DNA of 64,000 nt, taken from the NCBI RefSeq assembly GCF_900156175.1, contig NZ_FTMV01000021.1, positions 31,793 to 95,792 of the forward strand, read 5' to 3'. Every line of letters starts with the position of its first letter. Within the stretch, counting starts at the first letter, position 1. The notes beneath the pieces were generated by a model. The model was not told where the DNA came from. It searched no databases and saw nothing but the letters and a program-made list of their open reading frames with translations. The stretch comes from Janthinobacterium sp. TND4EL3 (GTDB lineage Bacteria; Pseudomonadota; Gammaproteobacteria; Burkholderiales; Burkholderiaceae_D). Positions 1-10,653 of this stretch are shown here, one piece after another. The translations under genes and the position numbers were made by a program.

Positions 1-1
1 C

Positions 2-517
2 ATCGTGCTCGGCGTGCTGTACGAAAGCTATATCCACCCGCTGACGATCCTGTCGACCCTGCCGTCGGCCGGCGTGGGCGCCCTGCTGGCGCTGATGATG
101 TCCGGGCAGGACCTGGGCGTGATCGGCATCATCGGCATCATCCTGCTGATCGGCATCGTGAAAAAGAACGCCATCATGATGATCGACTTTGCCATCGAGG
201 CCGAGCGCGATGAAGGGAAAAGCCCGCAGGAAGCCATCCACCAGGCGGCGCTGCTGCGTTTCCGCCCGATCCTGATGACGACCCTGGCGGCCCTGTTCGC
301 GGCCGTGCCGCTGATGCTGGGCTGGGGCGAGGGCGCCGAGCTGCGCCGTCCTCTGGGCCTGGCCATCTTCGGCGGCCTGATTGTCAGCCAGGTGCTGACC
401 CTGTTTACCACGCCCGTCATTTACCTGGGCTTCGACCGCCTGGGCCAGCGCTTCGCGCGCAAGACGCCGGGCGTGAGCCTGGACAAGCCGGCCGATAACG
501 CGGGGAGCGCCGCGTGA
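2..517 (+). CDS. mdtB: MdtB-type RND multidrug efflux permease, C-terminal part (5' end outside window)
   Basis: The reading frame enters from the left edge, so only about the last 171 residues are visible. They hold the final transmembrane helices of an inner-membrane RND pump, including the [14 protein letters not shown] helix and the [14 protein letters not shown] segment typical of the HAE1 family. RND pumps export drugs by proton antiport through a periplasmic adaptor and an outer-membrane channel. The stop overlaps the start of the next gene by 4 bases, and that gene is a second RND subunit. This two-permease arrangement is characteristic of MdtB/MdtC rather than AcrB, and is the basis for the name. 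The adaptor gene (mdtA) should lie just upstream. Confidence 0.9.
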   Translation: MVLGVLYESYIHPLTILSTLPSAGVGALLALMMSGQDLGVIGIIGIILLIGIVKKNAIMMIDFAIEAERDEGKSPQEAIHQAALLRFRPILMTTLAALFAAVPLMLGWGEGAELRRPLGLAIFGGLIVSQVLTLFTTPVIYLGFDRLGQRFARKTPGVSLDKPADNAGSAA

Positions 518-3500
518 ACCTGTCCGAACCGTTCGTCAAGCGTCCCATCGCCACCGTGCTGCTGACCATCGGCATCGCGCTGGCGGGCATAGGCGCCTTC
601 TTCGTGCTGCCCGTCTCGCCGCTGCCGCAGGTCGATTATCCGACCATCTCCGTCAGCGCCAGCCTGCCCGGCGCCAGCCCGGAAACGATGGCCACCTCGG
701 TGGCCACGCCGCTGGAGCGGCGCCTGGGCGTCATCTCGGGCGTGAACGAGATGACGTCGTCGTCGGGCACGGGCTCGGCGCGCATCAATTTGCAGTTCGA
801 CCTGAACCGCAAGATCGATTCGGCCGCGCGCGAAGTGCAGGCCGCCATTGCCGCTGCGCGCGTGGACTTGCCGGCCACTCTGCGCAGCAACCCGACCTAC
901 CGCAAGGCCAATCCGTCCGACGCGCCCGTCATCATCCTGGCGCTGACGTCGAAGACGCGCTCGCCGGGCCAGATCTACGACGCCGTGTCGAACCTGGTGC
1001 AGCAGAAGGTGGCGCAAGTGAAGGGCGTGGGCGACGTGGAACTGGGCGGCGGCTCGCTGCCGGCCGTGCGCGTGGAACTGCTGCCCTACCAGCTCAATCA
1101 CTATGCCGTCTCGATGGACGACGTGCGCGCGGCCATCCAGGCGACCAACGCCAACCGGCCCAAGGGGGCGATTTCCGGCGATGCGCGCAGCCTGCAGATC
1201 TATTCGGGCGCCAGCACGGCGTCGGGCGGGCGCAGCGCGGCCGACTACCGCAGCCTGGTGGTGGCCTGGCGCGACGGCGCCGCCATCCGCCTCGACGACG
1301 TGGCCGAAGTGGTCGACGGCGTGGAAAACAACAATACCCTGGGCCTGTTCAATGGCGACCCGGCCGTCATCGTGCTGATCACGCGCCAGCCCGGCGCCAA
1401 CGTCATCGCCACGGTGGACGGGGTGCGCGCGCTGCTGCCGGAACTGCAGGCGCAGCTGCCGGGCGACATCAAGCTGCAGGTGGCGTCCGACAGCACCAAT
1501 TCCATCCGCTCCTCGCTGCACGAGATCGAATTCACCCTGATCCTGTCCATCGTGCTCGTCGTGCTGGTGGTCAGCGCCTTCCTGCGCAGCGTGCGCGCCA
1601 CCATCATCCCGGCCGTGGCCACCATCGTCTCGCTGCTGGGCACCTTCGGCGTGATGTACATGCTGGGCTTTTCCCTGAATAACCTTTCCTTGATGGCGCT
1701 CACGGTGGCCACGGGTTTTGTCGTCGATGATGCCATCGTGGTGCTGGAAAACACGCAGCGCCACATCGAGGCCGGCATGGACCGCTTCAAGGCGGCCCTG
1801 CTGGGCGCGCGCGAGGTGGGTTTTACGGTGCTGTCGATCAGCCTGTCGCTGGTGGCCGTCTTCATCCCGCTGCTGTTCATGGGCGGGCAGGTGGGGCGAT
1901 TGTTCCGCGAATTTGCCGTGACCCTGTCGGCCGCCGTGCTCATTTCGCTCGTCATTTCGCTCACCACCACGCCGATGATGTGCGCCTGGCTGCTGAAAAG
2001 CGGCGAGCAGCATAAAAAGCCGGGTGCGGTGGCGCGCTGGTTCGAACGCGGATTCGAGCGCATGCTCAAGGTCTACGAGCATTGCCTGGACTGGGCCCTG
2101 TCCAGCGCCGCTCTCGTGATGACCATCCTCGTCTTCGTCGTCGGCCTGAACGTCTACCTGTTCGCCGCCGCGCCCAAGGGCTTCTTCCCGCAGCAGGACA
2201 CGGGCCAGATCAACGGCGGCATGCGCGCCGACCAGAGCATCTCGTTCCAGGCCATGCAGGGCAAGCTGCGCCAGCTGGTCAACATCATCAAGGACGATCC
2301 GGCCGTCGCCACCGTCGTGGGGTTTACCGGCGGCGGCAGGGCAGGGGGCGGCTTCATGTTCATCGATTTGAAGCCCGCCTCGCAGCGCACCGACAAGGGC
2401 CAGGCCGTGATCGCCCGCCTGCGCCCGCAACTGGCCAAGGTGACGGGCATTTCGCTGTTCCTCAACCCCGTGCAGGATCTGCGCATGGGCGGGCGTTCCA
2501 GCAATTCCACCTACCAGTACACCCTGATCAGCGACAACCAGGCCGACCTGAAGAAGTGGGCGGCCAGGCTGGCCGAGCAGATGAAGGCGCAGCCGGCCCT
2601 GATCGACGTGGACACGGACCAGGCGGAAAACGGCGTGGAAACCTTTGTCTCCATCGACAAGGACCGTGCCACGCAGCTGGGCGTGCAGGTGCGCGACATC
2701 GACAATGCGCTGTACAACAGCTTCGGCCAGCGCCAGGTGGCGACCATCTACGATGAGCTGAACCAGTACCACGTGATCATGGAAGTGGCGCCCCGCTACG
2801 CGCAAAGCCCGGAAGCGCTGCGTTCCGTGTACGTGCCGGCCACGGCCGCCACGGCGTCGGCCACGGTGGCCAACATCACGGCGTCGCGCGACCCGTCCAG
2901 CGGCAATGCGCTGGCCACCACGCTGACGACGATGGTGCCGCTGTCCTCGTTCAGCAGCTTTGCCGAAAGCGCGACGGCCACGTCGATCAACCACCAGGGC
3001 GGCGAACTGGCGACGACCGTGTCGTTCAACCTGTCCGACGGCTACACCCTGGGCGACGGCCAGGCGGCCGTGGCCCAGGCGGAAGCGGAAATCGGCATGC
3101 CCGTCAACGTGCGCGGCAGTTTCCAGGGCACGGCGAAGAGCGCGCAGGACAGCAACAAGGAGCAGCCGCTCTTGATCCTGGCGGCCATCGTCGTGATCTA
3201 CATCGTGCTGGGCATCCTGTACGAAAGCCTGGTCCATCCCGTCACCGTGCTGTCGACCCTGCCCTCGGCCGGGGTGGGCGCCGTGCTGGCCCTGCTGATG
3301 TTCCGCATGGAGTTTTCCATCATCGCCCTGATCGGCGTGTTCCTGTTGATCGGTATCGTCAAGAAAAATGCTATATTGATCATCGACTTCGCGCTGGAGG
3401 CCGAGCGTTCGCGCGGCCTGACAGCGGTGGAAGCGGTGCGCGAGGCTTGTCTGCTGCGTTTCCGCCCCATCCTGATGACCACCCTGGCGGCGGCGCTTGG

Positions 3501-3714
3501 CGCCTTGCCGCTGGCGATCGGTTTCGGCGAGGGGTCAGAGCTACGCCAGCCCTTGGGGGTCGCCATCATCGGCGGCCTGATTGCCAGCCAGTTACTCACA
3601 TTGCTGACCACCCCGGTGGTCTATATCCTGCTCGACAAGCTGCGCACGCGCAGCGCCGACGAGCAGCAATTGAGCCGCATTCCTGGGCCAGATAACCCGA
3701 GCACACAATCATGA
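514..3714 (+). CDS. mdtC: MdtC-type RND multidrug efflux permease
   Basis: This is a full-length RND permease of 1066 residues, the normal size for the family. It begins [16 protein letters not shown], has the first transmembrane helix near residues 12-30, and shows two repeats of helices plus large periplasmic loops. The [17 protein letters not shown] motif (helix 4, proton-relay aspartates DD) lies near residue 405, and [19 protein letters not shown] near residue 950. It overlaps mdtB by 4 bases and the outer-membrane lipoprotein gene by 4 bases, so the three are translationally coupled. MdtB and MdtC form a heteromultimer in E. coli; substrates here cannot be told from sequence. Confidence 0.93.
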   Translation: MNLSEPFVKRPIATVLLTIGIALAGIGAFFVLPVSPLPQVDYPTISVSASLPGASPETMATSVATPLERRLGVISGVNEMTSSSGTGSARINLQFDLNRKIDSAAREVQAAIAAARVDLPATLRSNPTYRKANPSDAPVIILALTSKTRSPGQIYDAVSNLVQQKVAQVKGVGDVELGGGSLPAVRVELLPYQLNHYAVSMDDVRAAIQATNANRPKGAISGDARSLQIYSGASTASGGRSAADYRSLVVAWRDGAAIRLDDVAEVVDGVENNNTLGLFNGDPAVIVLITRQPGANVIATVDGVRALLPELQAQLPGDIKLQVASDSTNSIRSSLHEIEFTLILSIVLVVLVVSAFLRSVRATIIPAVATIVSLLGTFGVMYMLGFSLNNLSLMALTVATGFVVDDAIVVLENTQRHIEAGMDRFKAALLGAREVGFTVLSISLSLVAVFIPLLFMGGQVGRLFREFAVTLSAAVLISLVISLTTTPMMCAWLLKSGEQHKKPGAVARWFERGFERMLKVYEHCLDWALSSAALVMTILVFVVGLNVYLFAAAPKGFFPQQDTGQINGGMRADQSISFQAMQGKLRQLVNIIKDDPAVATVVGFTGGGRAGGGFMFIDLKPASQRTDKGQAVIARLRPQLAKVTGISLFLNPVQDLRMGGRSSNSTYQYTLISDNQADLKKWAARLAEQMKAQPALIDVDTDQAENGVETFVSIDKDRATQLGVQVRDIDNALYNSFGQRQVATIYDELNQYHVIMEVAPRYAQSPEALRSVYVPATAATASATVANITASRDPSSGNALATTLTTMVPLSSFSSFAESATATSINHQGGELATTVSFNLSDGYTLGDGQAAVAQAEAEIGMPVNVRGSFQGTAKSAQDSNKEQPLLILAAIVVIYIVLGILYESLVHPVTVLSTLPSAGVGAVLALLMFRMEFSIIALIGVFLLIGIVKKNAILIIDFALEAERSRGLTAVEAVREACLLRFRPILMTTLAAALGALPLAIGFGEGSELRQPLGVAIIGGLIASQLLTLLTTPVVYILLDKLRTRSADEQQLSRIPGPDNPSTQS

Positions 3715-5132
3715 AGCAAGTAAAACCTATTTCCTCCGCCGTCCCCGCACGCCGCCTGCTGGCCGTGGCTGCTGCCGTCCTGCTGGCCGGTTGCGCCGTC
3801 AGCCCCGCATATGAAGTACCGTCTGCCGCCGCGCCGCAAGCGTTCAAGGAGGCGGCCGGCTGGCAGCCGGCCGCACCGGCCGACACCCTCGAACGCGGCC
3901 CTTGGTGGACCCTGTTCGGCGACGCGCAGCTGAACCAGCTGGCCGAAGGCATCGACATCTCGAACCAGAACGTGGCCGCCGCCATCGCTTCCTACGAGCA
4001 GGCGCGCGCGCTGGTGCGCGAACAGCGCGCCTCGCTGTTCCCCACCGTGAACCTGACGGGCAGCGGCGCCCGCTCGGGCGGCGGGGGCGAGCAGCAGACG
4101 AACAACAATTTCAAGGCCGCCATCGGCGCCTCGTGGGAGCCGGACGTGTGGGGCAAGCTGCGCGCCGGCGTGACGGGTGCGGACGCCAGCGCAGCCGCCA
4201 GCGCGGCGGACCTGGCCGCCGCCCGCCTGTCGGCGCAGGGCGAGCTGGCCACCAATTACTTTTCGCTGCGCCAGAGCGATGCGCAGATCGCGCTGCTGAA
4301 CGCCACCATAGCTGGCTACAAGCGCGTGCTCGACATCACCGGCAACCGCTTCAACTCCGGCATCGCCGCCAAGTCCGACCTGCTGCAGGCGCAGACGCAG
4401 CTGGCCAATGCGCAGATCGACCTGTCGAGCCAGGTGCGCGCGCGCGCCCAGCTCGAACACGCGATCGCGATTTTGCTGGGCAAGGCGCCGTCCGACTTCA
4501 GCCTGGCCGTGGCGCCGTGGACCCTGACCGTGCCCGAGGTGCCGCTGGGCGTGCCCTCGACGCTGCTGCAGCGCCGTCCCGACATCGCGGCCGCCGAGCG
4601 CAGGGTGGCCGTGGCCAACGAGCAGATCGGCATCGCCCGCTCCGCGTATTACCCGAGCCTGAACCTGACGGGCTCCTACGGTTCCGGCGCCAGCAGGGTG
4701 GGCGACCTGTTCAATGCCTCATCGAGCCTGTGGTCGCTGGGCGTATCGGCCGCGCAAACCCTGTTCAACGCGGGCGCCACCACGGCCAGCGTGGACGCGG
4801 CGAGAGCCGGGCATGAGGCGGCGGTGGCGCGCTACCGCCAGACGGTACTGAGTGCCTTCGGCGCCGTGGAAGACCAGCTGTCGGCCACGCGCGCGCTGGC
4901 CGAGCAGCTGGAGCTGCGCAAGCAGGCGTCGGCCGCCGCCGACCAGGTCGAGCAGCAGATGCTGAACCGCTACAACGCGGGCCAGGTCGGCTATACGGAC
5001 GTGGTGACGGCGCAAGTGACGGCCCTGTCGGCGCGCCGCTCGCTGGTGCAGGCCCAGGCGGACCGCCAGACGACGGCCGTGGCGCTGATCCAGTCGCTGG
5101 GCGGCGGCTGGCATGCGCCGCAGGGGCAGTAG
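3711..5132 (+). CDS. Efflux outer-membrane lipoprotein, NodT/OprM family
   Basis: A 473-residue outer-membrane factor that would form the TolC-like exit duct for the MdtBC pump encoded directly upstream. The N-terminus is a lipoprotein signal with lipobox LAGC (lipidated Cys28). Two OEP repeats follow, with landmarks GASWEPDVWGKLRAGV near residue 140, RRPDIAAAERRVAVANEQIG near residue 290 and YPSLNLTGSYG after it, all typical of NodT/CusC/OprM proteins. The start ATG overlaps the mdtC stop (ATGA), so it is the last gene of the efflux operon. There is no recognisable terminator before the convergent gene that follows. Confidence 0.9.
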   Translation: MKQVKPISSAVPARRLLAVAAAVLLAGCAVSPAYEVPSAAAPQAFKEAAGWQPAAPADTLERGPWWTLFGDAQLNQLAEGIDISNQNVAAAIASYEQARALVREQRASLFPTVNLTGSGARSGGGGEQQTNNNFKAAIGASWEPDVWGKLRAGVTGADASAAASAADLAAARLSAQGELATNYFSLRQSDAQIALLNATIAGYKRVLDITGNRFNSGIAAKSDLLQAQTQLANAQIDLSSQVRARAQLEHAIAILLGKAPSDFSLAVAPWTLTVPEVPLGVPSTLLQRRPDIAAAERRVAVANEQIGIARSAYYPSLNLTGSYGSGASRVGDLFNASSSLWSLGVSAAQTLFNAGATTASVDAARAGHEAAVARYRQTVLSAFGAVEDQLSATRALAEQLELRKQASAAADQVEQQMLNRYNAGQVGYTDVVTAQVTALSARRSLVQAQADRQTTAVALIQSLGGGWHAPQGQ

Positions 5133-5164
5133 GGAACAGCTTCCCCCGCCATGCGCACGGGGTG

Positions 5165-5677
5165 CTAACAGTCCGGCTGGCGCAGCGTGTGCGCCAGCGG
5201 CGCGCTGCAGCCGATGAGAATGGCGCTGCAGCGCGCATGGCCTGGCGTGGCGATGCGGTACAGCGTCCCGCCGCCGATGGCGCAGAACACGGTGTCGCCG
5301 CGCGCGCCGGCAAACCAGCCCGAGTAGTAGCCGAAGGCGGCGATGCCGTTTTTCCTGAACGTGATGCCGCTTTGCCCCACCGTGTCGAGCGCTGCGCCGG
5401 TCCACGCTTGCGCATCGATGCGGATGGTGTAGAAGCTGTGCCGGATGATGACGTCCCTGTCGCCGAACGTGACCGAGCGCCGCATGGCGATGGCGCCGAA
5501 GATGGCGAGCATCAGCATGGCGCACAGACCGAGAATGCCAGCGGCCAAGGCTCCCGTGTCGCCCGGTTTTGCCGGCACGATGGCGCCCAGCATGGCGGCC
5601 AGTGCGAGCGGGCCGAACAGCAGCAGTGCCAGTGCGGCCACGCGGCCGGCCGCCAGGGGTAACTGTTCCGTACGCAT
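5165..5677 (-). CDS. Membrane protein with PH-like C-terminal region, function unknown
   Basis: A 170-residue protein with two N-terminal transmembrane segments (about residues 13-32 and 42-62) and a soluble C-terminal part of about 100 residues. That part begins VTFGDRDVIIRHSFYTI, and its alternating strands resemble bacterial PH domains (DUF304-like). It stands alone, convergent with the efflux operon and divergent from the CheB/CheR gene. The protein ends ...RQPDC. No catalytic motif is seen. The PH comparison is a fold-style impression, not a match to a named family. Confidence 0.65.
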   Translation of the reverse strand: MRTEQLPLAAGRVAALALLLFGPLALAAMLGAIVPAKPGDTGALAAGILGLCAMLMLAIFGAIAMRRSVTFGDRDVIIRHSFYTIRIDAQAWTGAALDTVGQSGITFRKNGIAAFGYYSGWFAGARGDTVFCAIGGGTLYRIATPGHARCSAILIGCSAPLAHTLRQPDC

Positions 5678-5863
5678 GCCGCACTCCCTTGTATGTCAGA
5701 TAATCAAGCTTGCCATTTTCATTTCTATTGTCTATTTTGACAAGTCTTGTTTCGTCCCGCGGAGCAGTTCAAATTCGCGTTTTTCCGCGCATCTTGGGTG
5801 CTAGAATGCAAGATTATCAATTGCCAGCCTGCCGGTCTTGCCGTGGCTGCTTTCTTGCAGACG

Positions 5864-8446
5864 ATGACACGCAACAAACACAGTAAAATGCCCGTGCCCG
5901 ACGTGGCCACCATCGTCTTTCCCGTGGTGGCCATCGGCGCCTCGGCCGGCGGACTCGACCCTATCGTCGCCTTCCTCGCCAATGTGCCGCAGGAAAGCGG
6001 CATCGCCTTTGTGGTGATCCAGCACCTTGATCCCACGCAAAAAGCCATGCTGCCGGAATTGCTGCAGCGCGCCACCAGCATTCCCGTGACGGAAATCACG
6101 CACCAGGCGGAATTGCGCCCCAACCATATCTACGTGATCCCGTCGAATGCGGACCTGACCCTGTCCAGGGGCCGTTTCGTGCTCAGCGAGCCGGTACAGC
6201 TGCGTGGCCACCGCCTGCCCATCAATATGTTTTTCGAAAGCCTGGCGAACGAGCTGGGCGAACTGGCCGTGGGCGTGATCTTTTCCGGCATGGGCAGCGA
6301 CGGCACGCGCGGCTTGCAGGCGATCAAGCAGGCGGGCGGGCTGACCCTGGCCCAGCATCCGGATACGGCCAAGTTCGACATGATGCCGCAAAGCGCGATT
6401 TCCGCCGAGGTCGTGGATCTCGTCGATTTTCCCGACAAGATGCCGGACAAGATCATCAGCTATCTGTTCCGCAGCAGTTTCCTCAGCTTGCCGGGCCATG
6501 AACCGAACGGCCGCAATTCCCTGCAGGAAATCGTCGCCTTGCTGTCCGAGCACACGGGCAACAGTTTTACCGATTACAAGATCAACACGGTGCTGCGCCG
6601 CATCGAGCGGCGCATGAGCTTGTACCAAATGACGTCGATGGAAGAGTACGTTCCCTACCTGCGCGACAATCCGGCGGAAATCGACTTGCTGTTCAAGGAA
6701 TTGCTGATCGGCGTGACGAGCTTTTTCCGCGACCAGAAGGTATGGGAATACCTGAAGATGGTGGTCTTGCCGCAAATGCTGGCGGCCCACCCGGACGGGC
6801 GCGCCTTCAAGGCGTGGATACCGGCCTGCTCCACGGGCGAGGAAGCGTATTCGCTGGCCATGGTGTTCCATGAAGTGGTGGCCAGCATCAACCCGCCGCA
6901 GAAGTACAGCCTGCAGATCTTCGCCACCGACCTGTCGGCCGACGCCATCGATCGCGCGCGCCAGGGGCGCTTTCCGCACAGCATCATCAGCGACGTGTCC
7001 GCCGAACGGCTGGAGCGATTCTTTGTCAATGACAAGAACGGCTATCACGTGAAGAAAGAGATCCGCAACACGATCATCTTCGCCCAGCAAAACATCATTT
7101 CGGACCCGCCGTTTACCAAGCTCGACATCTTGTGCTGCCGCAACCTGTTGATCTATCTCAATGCCAAGCTGCAGCAGCGCCTGATTCCCCTGTTTCATTA
7201 CGCCTTGAACCGCGATGGGATTTTACTGCTGGGCAGCGCCGATACGCCCGGTCACTTTTCCGAGCTGTTTTCGCCGCTGACGACGTCGACCCGGCTGTAC
7301 CGCCGCCTCGACAACCTGGCGCGTCAGCGCCTGCCCACGTATTTTCCCACCAAGGTTTCGTTGGCATCCCCCCCCACACCTAGCGACACGAGAGAAGTCA
7401 GCATGACCGGAAAGATTCAATCCCATGTCGAGCAATTATTGCTCCAGAAATATTCACCGGCCGCCGCGCTGCTGAACCAGGATGGGGACATCCTGTATAT
7501 CAACGGCCGCACGGGCGCCTTCCTGGAGCCGGCGGCCGGCAAGGCCAACTGGAATATCCACGCCATGGCGCGCGAAGGCTTGCGCTACGAGCTGGCCGGC
7601 CTCATCAAGCAGGCGCTGCAGAGCGAAAGCGTGGTGCGGCTGAAGGGGCTGGTGGTCAAGGATCATACGGGGCAGTCGCTGGGCGTGGACTTGAGCGCCG
7701 AGGCACTGAGCCAGCCGGAATCGCTGCGCGGCATGGTCTTCGTCACGTTTTCCAGCGTGCCGCTGGTGGCCGAGGCGCGGCGCGGCCGCTCGCCCAATCC
7801 CAAGGTGCTGGAACTGGAGCAGCAGCTGGCCCAGGCGCGCAATGAAATCCAGGCCGTGCGCGACGAGATGCAGACCTCGCGCGAAGAACTGAAATCGGCC
7901 AATGAAGAATTGCAGTCGACCAATGAAGAACTGCAATCGACGAACGAGGAACTGACCACGTCGAAGGAAGAGATGCAGTCGCTCAATGAAGAGTTGTACA
8001 CGGTCAATGCCGAGCTGCAATCGAAGGTCGATGATTTGTCGCTGGTCAATAGCGACATGAAGAATCTGCTCAATAGTACGGATATCGCCACCATCTTCCT
8101 CGACAGCGACTTGCGCATCCGCCGCTTCACGGCGCCGGCCACGCAGATCTACAAGCTGATCCAGACGGACTTGCGCCGCCCGCTCAGCGACATCGTCAAC
8201 GACCTCGATTATCCGGGCCTGGAAGACGATGCGCTGGAAGTCATCCGCAGCCTCGTGTTTTGCGAGCGCCAGGTGCCGACCAAGAACGGGCGCTGGTACA
8301 ACGTGCGCATCATGCCCTACCGCACGATTGAAAACGTGATCGACGGCGTGGTGGTGACCTTCATCAACATCACGGAGTCGAAGCTGCTGGAAGCCCAGCT
8401 GCGGCAGATGCAGAATGACGGGGCGAGCGGAGACGGCGCGGCATGA
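5864..8446 (+). CDS. CheB methylesterase-CheR methyltransferase-PAS fusion protein
   Basis: An 860-residue fusion. The CheB catalytic domain (about 18-205) keeps its Ser-His-Asp residues: Ser27 in IGASAGG, His54 in QHLDP and Asp146 in GMGSDGT. It has no receiver domain in front. The CheR domain follows (about 215-490), with LIGVTSFFRD, PACSTGEEAYSLA (SAM-binding) and CCRNLLIYL. After it come a PAS-like region, a long coiled coil built of repeats such as NEELQST near 680-730, and a final PAS domain to the C-terminus. The stop overlaps the next gene, a histidine kinase, by 4 bases (ATGA). Such fusions usually feed sensory adaptation or alternative signalling rather than flagellar chemotaxis. 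The start could also be ATG 5888; both are downstream of in-frame ORF extension with no ribosome site. Confidence 0.92.
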   Translation: MTRNKHSKMPVPDVATIVFPVVAIGASAGGLDPIVAFLANVPQESGIAFVVIQHLDPTQKAMLPELLQRATSIPVTEITHQAELRPNHIYVIPSNADLTLSRGRFVLSEPVQLRGHRLPINMFFESLANELGELAVGVIFSGMGSDGTRGLQAIKQAGGLTLAQHPDTAKFDMMPQSAISAEVVDLVDFPDKMPDKIISYLFRSSFLSLPGHEPNGRNSLQEIVALLSEHTGNSFTDYKINTVLRRIERRMSLYQMTSMEEYVPYLRDNPAEIDLLFKELLIGVTSFFRDQKVWEYLKMVVLPQMLAAHPDGRAFKAWIPACSTGEEAYSLAMVFHEVVASINPPQKYSLQIFATDLSADAIDRARQGRFPHSIISDVSAERLERFFVNDKNGYHVKKEIRNTIIFAQQNIISDPPFTKLDILCCRNLLIYLNAKLQQRLIPLFHYALNRDGILLLGSADTPGHFSELFSPLTTSTRLYRRLDNLARQRLPTYFPTKVSLASPPTPSDTREVSMTGKIQSHVEQLLLQKYSPAAALLNQDGDILYINGRTGAFLEPAAGKANWNIHAMAREGLRYELAGLIKQALQSESVVRLKGLVVKDHTGQSLGVDLSAEALSQPESLRGMVFVTFSSVPLVAEARRGRSPNPKVLELEQQLAQARNEIQAVRDEMQTSREELKSANEELQSTNEELQSTNEELTTSKEEMQSLNEELYTVNAELQSKVDDLSLVNSDMKNLLNSTDIATIFLDSDLRIRRFTAPATQIYKLIQTDLRRPLSDIVNDLDYPGLEDDALEVIRSLVFCERQVPTKNGRWYNVRIMPYRTIENVIDGVVVTFINITESKLLEAQLRQMQNDGASGDGAA

Positions 8447-10587
8447 ACGAGCCATTCGACGGCGGCGTGCCGGCCCGGCTGAGGGAGCAGGCCGAGCAAT
8501 TGGCGGCGGAGCAGCGTCAGCCGGTGCCGCCGCTGTCGAATGAAGAGCTGATGCGGCAGATGCATGAGCTGCAGGTCAGCCAGATCGAGCTGGAGATGCA
8601 AAGCGCCGCGCTGGCCGAGCTGGAGCAGCTGAAAAATGAATTTGAAAGCAGCCGCGACCGTTATGCGCAGCTGTACGAACAGGCGCCCGTCAGCTATTTT
8701 TCGCTGGCGCGCGAAGGCGTCATCACGCGCGCCAACGAGGCTGCCTGCGGCTTGCTGCGGCGCGAGAAGAGCCGCCTGCTGGGACGGCGCTTCGAGCAGT
8801 TCATCGCGCCCCAGGCGCAGGGCGGCTTCCGCCGCTTCCTCGACGCCGTCTTCGCCAGCGGCGCGCGCCAGGTGCTCGAAGCGCAACTGTTCGAGGGTGA
8901 GGCGGGCCGCACGGGCGGCATGGTGCGCATCGAGGCCAACTACGATGCGGACAGCGCCACGGCGCGCATGCTGGTCACGGACCTGGGCGACGAACTGGCG
9001 CGCGAATCGGCCTTGCGGCGCGCCTTCGTCATCCTCGACACCATCCGCGAAGGCGTGCTGGTGACCGACAGCGGCAACCGCATCATTTCCGTCAATCCCG
9101 CCTTTACCGCCATCACCGGCTACCAGGCGGAAGAGGCCATCGGCCGCGACCCTGCCTTCCTCGGCGGCGGCACGCATTTGCCGCAGTTTTATGAAGCCAT
9201 GTGGCGCAGCCTGCACCAGGACGGCAGCTGGTATGGCGAGCTGGTGAACCGGCGCAAGAATGGCGAGCGCTTCGTCGAATCGCTGTCGATCACGCCCATG
9301 CGGGCGCCGGATGGCGCCATCAGCCATTTTGTCGGCGTGTTTTCCGACATCACGGAGCGCAAGCTGGCCGAGGCGGCCCTGCGCGAGCTGCACCGCGAGC
9401 TGGACCAGCGGGTCATCGACCGCACGGCCGAATTGCTGCGGGCTAACGAGCACCTGCAGCTGGAAGTGCAGCAGCGCGAGCGGGCGCAGGAAGCGCTGCG
9501 CGACGCCGAGCGCTTCTTCCACGCCACCATCGACTCGCTGACGGACCGGGTGCTGGTGCTGGACCAGGCTGGCTGCCTCGTGCACGCCAACCAGGCTTGC
9601 CTGGCCTTCGTCGGGCAAATCGCGCAGCCGCTGCAGTACCTGGAATTTTGCGAAACGGACGCGCGCTGGCAGCGCGGCGCCGGACGCGAGCTGGCCGCCG
9701 GCATCCGCGCCGTCATTGCCGGCAGGGCCGATGCGTTTGCGCTGGAATACGAATTTGCCACGCGCTCGGGCCCGCGCTGGTCGCAGGCCCGGGTCAGCCG
9801 CTTCCTCGGCGAAGGGCCGCTGCGCGTGGTGGTGGCGCATACGGACATCACGGAACGCATGCTGATGGACGGCGCGCTGCGCCAGTCGCACGCCCAGCTG
9901 CGCCAGCTGGCGCTGCACCTGGAAACGGCCAAGGAAGACGAGCGCAAGCGCATTTCGCGCGATATCCACGATGAGCTGGGGCAAAACCTGCTGGCGCTGC
10001 GCATCGATATTTCCATGCTCAGCGCGCGCACGGAAGGCTCGCATCCGCGCCTGCACCGCCGGGTCGGTGCCGTGCTCAGCAATGTCGACACCACCATCAA
10101 GAGCGTGCGCGGCATCATGAACGAATTGCGTCCGATGGCGCTGGACCTGGGCTTGCAGGCCGCCATCGAGTGGCAGGTGGGCGACTTCCGCAAGCGCAGC
10201 GGCGTCGCCTGCCGCCTGCTGATACGCGACGAGGCGCTGTTTGCCGCCATCGCCAGCCAGGTCGAGATCGTGCTGTTCCGCATCGTGCAGGAAGCGTTGA
10301 GCAATGTCATGCGCCACGCCCAGGCCAGCGAGGTCGAGATCGAGCTCAGTTCGGACGCCTGCGCCGTGTACCTGGCCATCAGCGACGACGGCGTCGGCAT
10401 TACGCCGCAGCAACAGCGCAAGAAACAGTGTTTTGGCCTGATCGGCATCGCCGAACGCGTGACGGCGCTGGGCGGGCAGTTCGAGGTGGGCTTGCCGGCG
10501 TCTGGCGCCGGTTGCCGGCTGGCCCTGCACATTCCCCTGCAGGGGCGGGGCGGCCGGGCGCCCGATGCGGAAATTTCAATGCGTTAA
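8443..10587 (+). CDS. PAS-domain sensor histidine kinase (NarX/DegS type, HisKA_3)
   Basis: A 714-residue cytoplasmic sensor kinase with no transmembrane helix. It begins with the HELQVSQIELEMQ motif common in soluble PAS kinases. PAS domains follow (about 75-180, 190-305 and 350-465), joined by a coiled coil with DQRVIDRTAELLRANE. The HisKA_3 dimerisation/phosphoacceptor helix has RDIHDELGQ with phosphorylated His509, and the HATPase shows DDGVGI and FGLIGIAERV near the end. Kinases of this class normally partner a LuxR-type response regulator, but none lies in this neighbourhood. The coupling to the CheB-CheR gene (4-base overlap) suggests that the two act in one signalling unit. Confidence 0.92.
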   Translation: MNEPFDGGVPARLREQAEQLAAEQRQPVPPLSNEELMRQMHELQVSQIELEMQSAALAELEQLKNEFESSRDRYAQLYEQAPVSYFSLAREGVITRANEAACGLLRREKSRLLGRRFEQFIAPQAQGGFRRFLDAVFASGARQVLEAQLFEGEAGRTGGMVRIEANYDADSATARMLVTDLGDELARESALRRAFVILDTIREGVLVTDSGNRIISVNPAFTAITGYQAEEAIGRDPAFLGGGTHLPQFYEAMWRSLHQDGSWYGELVNRRKNGERFVESLSITPMRAPDGAISHFVGVFSDITERKLAEAALRELHRELDQRVIDRTAELLRANEHLQLEVQQRERAQEALRDAERFFHATIDSLTDRVLVLDQAGCLVHANQACLAFVGQIAQPLQYLEFCETDARWQRGAGRELAAGIRAVIAGRADAFALEYEFATRSGPRWSQARVSRFLGEGPLRVVVAHTDITERMLMDGALRQSHAQLRQLALHLETAKEDERKRISRDIHDELGQNLLALRIDISMLSARTEGSHPRLHRRVGAVLSNVDTTIKSVRGIMNELRPMALDLGLQAAIEWQVGDFRKRSGVACRLLIRDEALFAAIASQVEIVLFRIVQEALSNVMRHAQASEVEIELSSDACAVYLAISDDGVGITPQQQRKKQCFGLIGIAERVTALGGQFEVGLPASGAGCRLALHIPLQGRGGRAPDAEISMR

Positions 10588-10653
10588 TTTTTTGCCGACC
10601 CGGCCCCCTTGGACAGGCTATACTTTCGCCTGCTTTTTATGGAGGAGCATATC

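Noticed and set aside
421..3237. Very long open frame on the minus strand across mdtC (938 codons)
   Set aside because: It is the antisense shadow of a well-conserved RND gene in high-GC DNA. Its translation is His/Arg/Gln-rich with no domain and no ribosome site.
7885..7990. 21-base tandem DNA repeats
   Set aside because: They encode the coiled-coil NEELQST repeats of the CheB-CheR protein and are explained by the protein.
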